Assembly: GCF_018294505.1 (NCBI RefSeq)
Contig: NC_057796.1
Location: 271,857,595-271,921,594 of the forward strand
DNA: 64,000 nucleotides
Direction of reading: 5' to 3'
Source of the DNA: Triticum aestivum
Lineage: Eukaryota; Streptophyta; Magnoliopsida; Poales; Poaceae
A model generated the notes under the pieces. That model had not been told where the DNA came from, searched no databases, and was given only the letters and a program-made list of their open reading frames with translations. Positions 11,801 to 23,800 of this stretch are shown here, piece after piece (position 1 is the stretch's first letter; the number at the start of each line of letters is the position of its first letter). Made by a program: the position numbers and the translations under genes.

Positions 11801-14800
11801 ATTTGAGATCTTGCTACCCAGATGCGAAACTTATCATTGGTAACTCCGAAGTGGGAGTTGAAACAAAGTTCAAGAATGCTCAATATAAGGTCATGATCTC
11901 AGTTACCCATGTTCCAGAACTTCATACCCTCAAAGTGGAAGAACATGGCTTACACATTGGTTCTGCAGTTAGACTCGCACAGCTCCAGAAGTTCCTCAAA
12001 AATGTTATTGCGGAGCGTGGTTCTCATGAAACTTCGTCTTGCCACGCAATACTACGGCAGTTAAAATGGTTTGCAGGAACACAAATCAGGAATGTTGCTT
12101 CTGTTGGTGGTAATATTTGTACTGCTAGTCCAATATCAGATCTAAACCCACTTTGGATGGCCACTGGTGCAAATTTCCAGATAATTGATGTCAACAATAA
12201 TGTTAGGACTACTGCTGCAAAAGATTTCTTTCTTGGCTATCGCAAAGTTGATTTAAAGGCTGATGAAATATTGCTCTCTGTTATACTACCATGGACAAGA
12301 CCATATGAATATGTAAAAGAATTTAAACAGGCACATAGAAGGGAGGATGACATTGCTTTGGTGAATGCTGGAATGCGTATGCATATAACAGAGGCTGAAG
12401 GAAACTGGATAGTATCCGATGTCTCTATTGTCTACGGAGGGGTAGCTGTGGTTCCACTTACTGCTGCAAAAACTGAAAAATTCCTTGTTGGAAAGAAGTT
12501 GGATGATGGATTGCTGGATGAGACCTTTAATTTGTTAAAAGAGGACATCCCACTAGCAGAGAATGCACCAGGTGGAATGGTTGAATTTCGCAGTTCACTC
12601 ACTTTGAGTTTCTTTTTCAAATTTTTCCTTTATGTTACGCATGAGATGAACATTAAAGGGTTACGGAAGGTTGGGCTGGATGCAGCTAATATGTCAGCTA
12701 TACAGTCTTACACTAGACCTGTTTCTATTGGAACTCAAGGTTATGAATCAGTGGGGCAAGGAACTGCTGTGGGACAACCAATGGTTCATATGTCAGCTAT
12801 GCTTCAGGTATTATTAACCTTGTAGTATTTACCTTTCCTACTTATAAAGATTGGAGTTGGTGGTGAGTTCACTCCTCTCTGCATTCTTACTTACACATGA
12901 GGCTAACAATCTTGTAAAAGTCACAACTAATAAATGCAATATACTCGCAAGCGGAACCATCACTGTTGCAAGAGGCACAAATAACGTTTGCACACTTACT
13001 CATATGCAGAACCAGCTGCAGAAGTTATAAGTGAACACATACTCTTACTCTCACGTGGGATCAACCTTCTTGTAAAAGGCACAAATAAATAAATACGGAC
13101 GAGCCTTGAACTAAGAAACGTGTTATGTTGTTGTAGCTTCCTCCACTACTGGATAATTATTTGTCCTACGCTGTAACAAATTATTTTTGGAGCAAACATC
13201 CAAATGTGCACCTTTTTCTGTTACAAGTGCCGCAAAAATACAACCAAACTCCAAATGGAGCAAAGAAAAAAAACAGAAAAGAAACAGCAAAAAGGAAACT
13301 ATACTTTATCTTTTTGACTTGCTTGATCTCTCAATCCAATATGCTAGGTCACTGGTGAGGCAGAATATGTTGATGACACACCAACACCCCCGAATAACTT
13401 ACATGCCGCTCTGGTGCTGAGTAAGAAGGCTCATGCTCGCATTTTGTCTATCGACGATTCAGTTGCCAAATGTTCCCCTGGGTTTGCTGGTCTCTTTCTT
13501 TCAAAAGATGTGCCTGGTTCCAACCATATTGGGCCAATTATCCATGACGAGGAGGTTTTTGCATCTGATATTGTTACTTGTGTTGGCCAGGTATATCTGC
13601 TAGATCTGATATTTTAGGCATACAAGTTTTGATATGATTTGGGAGGTGGGGAATCCCGCACTTTTTGTTAAGTTTTCAGTTACACCTTTCTCTTCTCATT
13701 GGCAGATTATTGGAATTGTTGTGGCAGATACCCATGATAACGCAAAAGTTGCTGCAAATAAAGTAAATATCGAGTATTCTGAGCTGCCAGCAATCCTCTC
13801 AATATCGGAAGCTGTCAAAGCTGGTAGCTTTCATCCCAATACCACAAGATGCCTTTCAAATGGGGATGTTGAACAATGTTTTGCATCCAATACATGCGAT
13901 AAAATTATAGAAGGAGAAATTCGAGTCGGGGGTCAAGAGCACTTCTACATGGAACCTCAATGCACTTTTGTCTGGCCAGTTGATTCTGGAAATGAAATTC
14001 ATATGATCTCATCTACGCAAGTATGCTCTGTTCTTTAGTTTTGAATTTACAATGTGAATTGCATGTTGATAATATGTTTCATGCTCCCAGAGTTATAGCT
14101 TCTTCACAAATGTAAGTACTCTAGAAATAAAAGGAGTATGAACCTTTCTCTTGCCTGGAGATATTGCAAAGTAATACCCTACTGGACATCAGTATGCAGG
14201 GCAGGGGAAACATCTCACTTGCTACTCTTCTAACATGCCAGGTTAAGAGGCAGGGGTAGAGGTAGTGGGATCCACTGCAACTAGTGTTTCTGCTTGTTGT
14301 AGGCTATGGCCCAGTATCTGGTGCATTCAATTTTCGCAGTAGGCTTTGCTTTTTATTTTCGTAGTAGCCTTCACTTCTAAGAATTTGTATATTATGTAGT
14401 CCTTAATCACCTAATAACTCAATCACAGTAATCTTCAGTACTCCCTCTGTTCGGGTTTGTTGATGGCCAAATCGGTGGATTCAAGTCGATTTGGGCCTGA
14501 ATTTTTCAGCCCATGGGGGCATGAAATCTTACCACGTGGAAGGGTGAGAGTATCGTAACTATGACCTTACAAACAGGGATTACCTGGATGTGCTTACCGG
14601 CCTAACACAGCCGAACAGAGGGAGTATAAATTAAGCCTCATGTGCATCACATCTACCCAAGGTTCATCACTGCGTTCTTTCGTCAAAGAGAAGTGTGTCC
14701 TAAGGTTGAGTGCTGTCTCGGTTCAGACCTTGGCAGGTTTCAGCGTGATGTTATTTCAGTGTGAACACGACATGCTGCTGCTAGTTATTACGTGGTCCCA

Positions 14801-17800
14801 AATCCATCACCCGCCATTCATCCAGGCCACGTGGAAGTTGCCGAGCTGGTTAAGGTGGTGCTGACAAACTTTTTTTAGTTATCTGTCAAACTTTAGGTTT
14901 AGAAAAATTATCAGTGCAGCGTGTGGCATAGATGCACGGGGAACATATGCAAAATAAATACAAGAAACAAGTATGACATTATTTAATACGATGGATGTGG
15001 AGCACTAACATAACAATGTCATACTAAACACATATATAAAATGGTGTATATTTCGCTATAGTTTGTAGGTTAGTAGTATTGCCTTTCCTGCCCTTATTTG
15101 TGAGTCACTTGTCTCTTGCTACTGGTGTCTTATGTCATGTTTTGTTCAACATGACATGTGTAGTTGGTCTTATACTCTTATTTGACTAAATGTTCTTTAT
15201 CTGAAGGCTCCCCAGAAGCATCAGAAGTATGTCGCTAATGCTCTTGGTCTTCCACTATCAAAAGTTGTTTGCAAGACTAAGCGTATTGGTGGCGGATTTG
15301 GTGGAAAAGAAACTAGATCAGCAATATTTGCTGCCGCGGCATCTGTAGCTTCCTATTGTCTAAGAAGGCCAGTAAAGATTGTTTTGGACAGGGACGTTGA
15401 CATGATAACGACTGGACAGAGGCACAGTTTCCTAGGGAAATATAAGGTATGGAGTTGAAACAGTACATTCGTTTCAGTCTGATAGTTAATACTGTGAGTT
15501 TGATGACTGGAGTTTGCTGAGTTTATAGCAAATAATCTCAGCAACTTGGTTGATTGGTTCTGAAGGACTCAATATCTCCATATGCATCATTTCTTGAGAT
15601 TTGAAAGATAAATCTGAATGCTAATTGATAACCAGTAAATACACTGGACCACTGTCATGTAATGTTGAAGTCAATTGGGGACAATAACAAGTGGATGCTT
15701 AGCTCTGATATGACTACTACTGAACTTCACTTTCCTTTTTTGTATTCTACCTAACTATGGTTGATCTTTCAGCTTGGATTTACCAATGACGGGAAGATAC
15801 AGGCCTTAGATCTTGAAATTTACAACAACGGTGGTAACTCACTAGATCTGTCCCTTGCAGTCTTGGAGCGTGCTGTTTTCCATTCGGAAAATGTGTACGC
15901 TATACCAAATATCAGAGTCAGTGGGAAAGTATGCTTTACAAATTTCCCAAGCAATACTGCTTTTAGAGGTTTTGGTGGTCCACAAGGCATGTTGATTGCA
16001 GAGAATTGGATTCATCACATGGCTACAGAACTCAAGCGGAGTCCAGAGGAGATAAAAGTAAGCATGCACAGCTTAGTGGATGGTGCTAGCCTTGCCACAC
16101 CATTGTTGGTTAACTAATATACTGTTTACAGGAACTTAATTTCCAAAGTGAGGGAACTGAGCTTTATTATGGCCAGTTGCTCCAGAATTGTACAATGCAT
16201 TCGGTTTGGGATGAACTGAAGGCATCTTGTAATATTTTGGAGGCTCGCAAAGCTGTAAATGTTTTTAACAGTGAAAATCGTTGGAGGAAGCGAGGCATTG
16301 CTATGGTTCCCACAAAATTTGGCATATCCTTCACTGCAAAATTTATGAATCAGGTGAATAGCTTCCCCTCACAGACTACACATAGAAAGCTCTGTTTTTG
16401 GGGTCTCAGTTTTGGCTACTTAATGTTTGGGAATTCCATAAGACTACAAGTTATTCAACATATGTTAAAACTATACAGTCCACATGCTCTGTTTTTCCAG
16501 TTGTAAGTCTGAGAACATATTTTCGTGTTTTTCTGCTTAAATGTTTATTGAGTTTATGTCAATGTTTTTTTTTTGAGAAAACGCAGAAGATTTGCGTTTC
16601 ATTGTATTGAAAAGAGGGGGTTTGTCACAATCCTCCTAGGAGGCGAGTTACAAGGCAAGTACAGGAGCATTATTGAACATCCCAGGGTTGAGGCAGGATG
16701 ACGCGGAGGCCTAGGGCCCCTGCTCTGGCCCAAAGTGCAGCCTCGGCCTTGATCGTGGACGAGCAGGGTGGCGGAAGCGAGGCCCTTGTGCATCGGCTTG
16801 GGCGTGTTCCGTTTAGCCAGTCGCCACCAGTCGTGAAGCGTGGCGTCGTTGTTAGGCGGCGGACAAGGGAGGCGCAACCATGAGAGGATCTCGTGCCACA
16901 CCTGTCGAGCGAAGGGGCATCCCAGGAGAAGGTGATGTGTCTCTGGGGCCTGATCGCAGAGCGGACAGCAGGGCGGGTGTGGCAGGTTACGGCGCGCGAG
17001 GCGGTCAGCAGTCCAGCAGCGGTCGAGGTTCGCAAGCCAGTGGAAGAAACACACCCGTGGTGGCGCCCAGCACTTCCAAGTTAGCCTCCAAGCCTGGCAA
17101 TGGGTGGAACCGTGGAAGGTGGCGAGGTAGGCGGACTTGGCCGAGTACGCTCCATTCTCAGTCCACTTCGAGCGAAGGCTGTCCGGCGCATCGCTGAGGT
17201 TGGTTTGGGCAATCAGGCGCCAAAGGTAGAGGTATTCGCCGATCTCCGGGATGCCAATCGTGCCATGGATGTCGGTAGATGTAGTACTACATTATTTGCT
17301 TTCTGGTGAATGTTTGGGGAGGGATGGCAACGAGTCTAGCGAATTGTGATGATTTGTTCCCGCTGTCGATGTAGTACTACATTATTTGCTTTGTGGTGAA
17401 TGTTTGGGGCGGGATGGCAAACGAGTCTAGCGCATTCGGATGATTTGTTCCTGCTGTCGATATGGATGGGAATGCTTTCCCAACCCCGCTCCCTGATTTG
17501 CTCATGTACATGCTATTGGTGTGCCTGTGTGTCTAAACTTTAAAAGCATGAATTTTTGCTCTAACCTTGCATTTGTGTAATCCTTCTATAACTCATTTTC
17601 TATCAGATCAGCATACGGCTATACTTATTTCTACTTAGATTTATCATAACAACAACAAAGCCTTTAGTCCCAAACAAGTTGGGGTAGGCTAGAGGTGAAA
17701 CCCATAAGATCTCGCAACCAACTCATGGCTCTGGCACATGGATAGCAAGCTTCCACGCACATCTGTCCATAGCTAGCTCTTTGGTGATACTCCAATCCTT

Positions 17801-20800
17801 CAGGTCTCTCTTAACGGACTCCTCCCATGTCAAATTCGGTCTACCCCGCCCTCTCTTCGACATTCTCCGCACGCTTTAGCCGTCTGCTATGCACTGGAGC
17901 TTCTGGAGGCCTACGCTGAATATGCCCAAACCATCTCAGGCGATGTTGGACAAGCTTCTCTTCAATTGGTGCTACCCCAACTCTATCTCGTATATCATCA
18001 TTCTGGACTCGATCCTTCCTCGTGTGGCCATACATCCATCTCAACGTACGCATCTCCGCCACACCTAACTGTTGAGCATGTCGCCTTTTAGTCGGCTAAC
18101 ACTCAGCGCCATACAACATTGCGGGTCGAACCGCCGTCCTGTAGAACTTGCCTTTTAGCTTTTGTGGCACTCTCTTGTCACAGAGAATGCCAGAAGCTTG
18201 GCGCCACTTCATCCATCCGGCTTTGATTCGATGGTTCACATCTTCATCAATACCCCCATCCTCCTGCAGCATTGACCCCAAATACCGAAAGGTGTCCTTT
18301 TGGGGTACCACCTGGCCATCAAGGCTAACCTCCTCCTCCTCACACCTAGTAGTACTGAAACCGCACATCATGTACTCAGTTTTAGTTCTACTAAGCCTAA
18401 ACCCTTTCGATTCCAAGGTTTGTCTCCATAACTCTAACTTCCTATTTACCCCTGTCCGACTATCGTCAACTAGCACCACATCATCCGCAAAGAGCATACA
18501 CCATGGGATATCTCCTTGTATATCCCTTGTGACCTCATCCATCACCAATGCAAAAAGATAAGGGCTCAAAGCTGACCCCTGATGCAGTCCTATCTTAATC
18601 GGGAAGTCATCAGTGTCGACATCACTTGTTCGACCACTTGTCACAACATTATCGTACATGTCCTCGATGAGGGTGATGTACTTTGCTGGGACTTTGTGTT
18701 TCTCTAAGGCCCACCACATGACATTCCGCGGTATCTTATCATAGGCCTTCTCCAAGTCAATGAACACCATATGCAAGTCCTTCTTTTGCTCCTTATATCT
18801 CTCCATAAGTTGCCGTACCAAGAAAATGGCTTCCATGGTCGACCTCCCAGGCATGAAACCAAACTGATTTTTGGTCAGGCTTGTCAATTCTTGTTAAGCG
18901 GTGCTCAATGACTCTCTCCCATAGCTTCATTGTATGGCTCATCAGCTTAATTCCACGGTAATTAGTACAACTCTGAACATCCCCCTTGTTCTTGAAGATT
19001 GGTACTAATATACTTCGTCTCCATTCTTCTGGCATCTTGTTTGCCCGAAAAATGAGGTTGAAAAGCTTGGTTAGCCATACTATCGCTATGTCCCCGAGAC
19101 CTTTCCACACCTCAATGGGGATACAATCAGGGCCCATCGCCTTGCCTCCTTTCATCCTTTTTAAAGCCTCCTTGACCTCAGACTCCTGGATTCGCCGCAC
19201 AAAACGCATGCTGGTCTCATTAAAGGAGTCGTCCAGTTCAATGGTAGAACTCTCATTCTCCCCATTGAACAGCTTGTCGAAGTACTCCCGCCATCTATGC
19301 TTAATCTCCTCGTCCTTCACCAAGAGTTGGCCTGCTCCGTCCTTGATGCATTTGACTTGGCCAATATCCCTCGTCTTCCTCTCTCGGATCTTGGCCATCT
19401 TATAGATGTCCCTTTCACCTTCCTTCGTGCCTAACCGTTGGTAGAGGTCCTCATATGCCCGACCCCTTGCTTCGCCAACAGCTCGCTTTGCAGCCTTCTT
19501 CGCCATCTTGTACTTCTCTATGTTGTCTGCACTCCTATCCAGGTATAGGCGTCTGAAGCAATCTTTCTTCTCTTTAATCGCCTTCTGGACATCATCATTC
19601 CACCACCAGGTATCCTTATCTTCGCTTCTCCTTCCCCTGGACACTCCAAACTCCTCCGAGGCCACCTTACGAATGCAAGTCGCCATCTTCATCCACACAT
19701 TGTCCGCATCCCCTCCTTCCTCCCAAGGGCCCTCCTTAATGACCCTCTCCTTGAACGCCTGAGCTACCTCCCCCTTGAACTTACACCACTTCGTTCTAGC
19801 GACTTTGGCACGCTTATCCCGCTGGACACGAATCCGAAAGCGAAAGTCAGCAACCACCAGCTTATGCTGGGGTACAACACTCTCTCCAGGTATCACCTTA
19901 CAGTCTAGGCACGCACGCCTATCTTCTCTTCTCGAGAGGATGAAATCAATCTGGCTACAGTGTTGGCCACTACTAAGTGTCACCAGATGTGATTCTCTCT
20001 TTCTAAATAGGGTGTTAGCTACAATCATGTTGTAGGCTAGAGCAAAGCTTAAGACATCTTCTCCATCTTGATTCCTGATGCCATAGCCAAAGCCCCCATG
20101 CACCCCTTCAAAACCTGTGTTAGATGTACCCACGTGGCCGTTGAGGTCTCCTATGAAGAGCTTCTCACCAATCGGTACACTCCTAACCATGTCTTCCAGG
20201 CCTTCCCAGGACTCCCTCTTGGTGTTCTCATTGTGGCTAACTTGCGGGGCATACGCGCTGATAACATTGAGAACCAAGTCCTCAACTACCAGCTTGACCA
20301 GGATAATCCGGTCTCCACGTCTCTTGACGTCTACCACTCCATACTTGAGGCTCTTGTTGATCAAGATGCCTACGCCATTTCTATTTGCAGCCGTCCCCGT
20401 GTACCACAGCTTGAAGCTGGTATCCTCCACCTCCTTCGCCTTCTGTCCTCTCCATTTGGTTTCTTGGACGCAAAGGATATCAACACCTCTCCTCACCACT
20501 GCATCAACTAGCTCCCGAAGCTTCCCTGTCAGAGACCCTACTTCCAGCTACCTAAGCGAATCCTCCTAGGCTCGGCTAGCTTCCTTACCCTTCGCACTCG
20601 TCGAGTCAAATGCGAAGACCCTTGTTCATTTTCCACTACATCCGGGCGCCGATGTAGCGCGCCACTAAGGATGCGACGACCCGATCCTCGCTCACTTGCC
20701 ACCGTATCTGGATCAAGATACGGCGCGCCACCTGGGGGGTGACGGCCCGGCCCTTGCCCATTTTCCACCACACCCGGGTTCCGATGTGGCGCGTCGCTGA

Positions 20801-23800
20801 GAGGGTTACGCCCCAACGAAAATCTTTTGCGTTTCATCTCCATAAGAGTGGCTGAGTTTTTACGTTGGCTCGCCAAGCCTATCACAACCCTCCTCCTTTA
20901 CCCGGGCTTGGGACCAGCTATACTTAGATATATCATAAAGCAAGTTAAAACAAAATTGCGGAGAGGTTATGAATTTTAGCCTCGTTGGGCCCTCCACCTG
21001 ATAGCTAAACGGATAATGGGGGCATCCCCGGTGTGGGTGGTGTCGTAGTCATCTCATATGTACCCCAGAACACGTGCTAGCAGTGTCTACCATGTCACAA
21101 GCCCATCGTAGTTGCTGGTTCTGGTACTAGGGAAGCATTTGTGCTCGGTGTGGATTGTGAATTGGAACGAAATTTCATTAATATGCTGTATTTTGTGCCA
21201 TTTCTCGCCAGTGTATACTCCAGTACCATGATGATATTTTGAATCCTTGTTTAAATTAGAGATGTTCCACTGAAAAATATTAAACAAGTAAAAAAATTAG
21301 CTATGGGTTACATTATTATATGTTTGTTTGCATCGTAATTGAATATAACATAAGTTTTGATGGATGAACAATTGCAGGCTGGTGCTCTTGTGCAAGTTTA
21401 CACTGATGGCACTGTCCTGGTAACGCATGGCGGGGTTGAGATGGGACAGGGTTTACACACAAAGATAGCCCAAGTTGCCGCCTCATCACTAGATATCCCT
21501 CTAAGCTGTGTATTTATCTCAGAGACAAGTACCGATAAGGTGAGATTTGGAACCCATGCCTGGTAAGGGGGGCCAACAAGTCTCCCTCTACACAAGATAT
21601 ATTTACTTTTTTTTTAATTATACTATTTGTGTTAGCAACGATGGGATGATCATGTATTTCATGTGTTTAGGTTCCAAATGCTTCACCAACAGCAGCCTCT
21701 GCCAGTTCGGATTTGTATGGTGCTGCAGTTTTGGATGCTTGTCAGCAAATAAAGGCTCGGATGGAACCCATTGCTAGTAGGGGGAATCATAAGTCCTTCG
21801 CTGAGGTAATTCTACCAATATCCTATTCTATATCTTTGAGTAGTTGGGCAACATTATTGATGCTTGCTTGAAGAATCTTGGTGAACTGTATGAATTCATT
21901 ATTTTATTTCTGAGACAACTAAATATGATCAATACTGTCATTATGCTATGTTGACACCTTGTAATGCTTACTACCTGGTTATGCTATCGTAGCAATCCTT
22001 CGGTCATGGCTCTTTCCATTTGTACAATGCATTATCTCTAATGATACTGCCGGTGTATAGGCCTAGTGTTGGGACCAACAACTGGGTAACCAGTACAGGA
22101 CTACAGGTAATGTACCAATCTTTTGACTAGTAAAACCATCGGGAGTCAGTGTAATGGAGTGTAAGCACGTAAAATAGTTTGTAACGTCTGTACCATCAAG
22201 TATGAAAAAGATCCATGATATGCATCTACTGAACGCTGCTCTTCGCATTTGCTGGTCCTGGCTTGCACACATCGACAGTGGCCATCCTTGGTTAGGTTTG
22301 TAGGTTCCCATCTCCTCCGATGATGCTCCATTATTCCATTCTTCCACGATATGCACTGGTGGTGACGGATTGGTGGCTATATTCTGGAAGGACTGATGGA
22401 TAAAACGGAGCCTCTGCCGTTGACATTACTCCAGAGATCGTCACTGCAGTTAATCTTCCTGGCAGCAGGCTTGGAGGTGTTGCCGATGGAACGGAAGCAC
22501 CAATCATCAGAGTTGTGCTCCTTAGGCGCAGGAGAGGCGAAGTGCAGTCCGAAGTGCAGCAAGCAGTTTGTCCCTACACACCGTGCGAATGAGCAGTTCA
22601 CGACTAGGTGCAAAGCTGACTCCAGATGAATGCGACAGAGAGAGCAGATAGGGCTGTGGGGCATCCCTGCTTGAGGAGCACGTCGGCGGTGTCGCATCTT
22701 CTTGACATCTATTGACTTTTAACTCTGAAAATAAAAGGGTAAAGAGGTGTTACAAAGTGCGCTTGACGTTGTAACTCCATCTAGCCACTTGAAATCATCC
22801 TTTCCCCTCTGTGAAATCCCTTGAAACCCTCAGTCCCTCACCTTGATCGCCAAGCACCGAAGACTGTTGATTTCTAACCCAAATATATGTTCTCTCACCA
22901 TATTGTAGAATTTTGTGTGCTTCCCTAGCATACTATGCCTGCATTTTGGGAGAGTGCTTACTGCCACGAAGTTGCCACCTCCAGGATTGCAGTATACAAC
23001 CCATTTCTTTGCTGTAGGTACTGAATTTCTCCTTCATCTGAGGAAGTGGCAGTGATGTCATATTTGCCCTGTACTGACATTTGACAGCTCACAACTAGGG
23101 CTGACAATGAGTAGAGCTCTAGCTCTCCCCCTTTGAGATTGTGTTTGTTAAAAATTTGATAAAAGTGAGTGTGCCATCGAAGGAATAATGTTCACTTATA
23201 TGAAATATAAATCGTTTGATAAAGGTTAAGCTGAACTTGACAAGTTGTCAAAATTAGGGATATACATCTAAGCGAACCCTGTCAGGCTATTCAAACTTTG
23301 TAGATTCACAATTTTGAGTCCATGCTCAAGCTCATCTGGGTTGTAGCTTGAGCCAAGATGATCCCATTAGCTTCTCTGAGCTCAAGCTTTTTGGTGCCTC
23401 TGTCGCCAGCTGTGAGCATGCGAGTATTCTTCTAGATTGATTGATGCAGCTGGCTTGGTGATGCTTCCTGCTATGCACACATAACCTAGGTGTATGTTAA
23501 TGGATAGTTAACCTTAATTCAAAAATATTGTATTATAACATTAAAAAATTAGCAGTCCAATTAATTTTGGTATGGCCTTTTATCTTCTGTTTTTCAGTTA
23601 GCTCAAGCATGCTACATGGAACGGGTAGATCTCTCTGCTCATGGGTTTTATATCACCCCTGATATCGGGTTTGACTGGATTGCTGGCAAGGGGAGTCCAT
23701 TTAATTATTTCACCTATGGAGCCGCATTTGCAGAAGTTGAGATTGACACCCTAACTGGGGATTTCCACACAAGGACAGCTGATATTGTCATGGATCTTGG

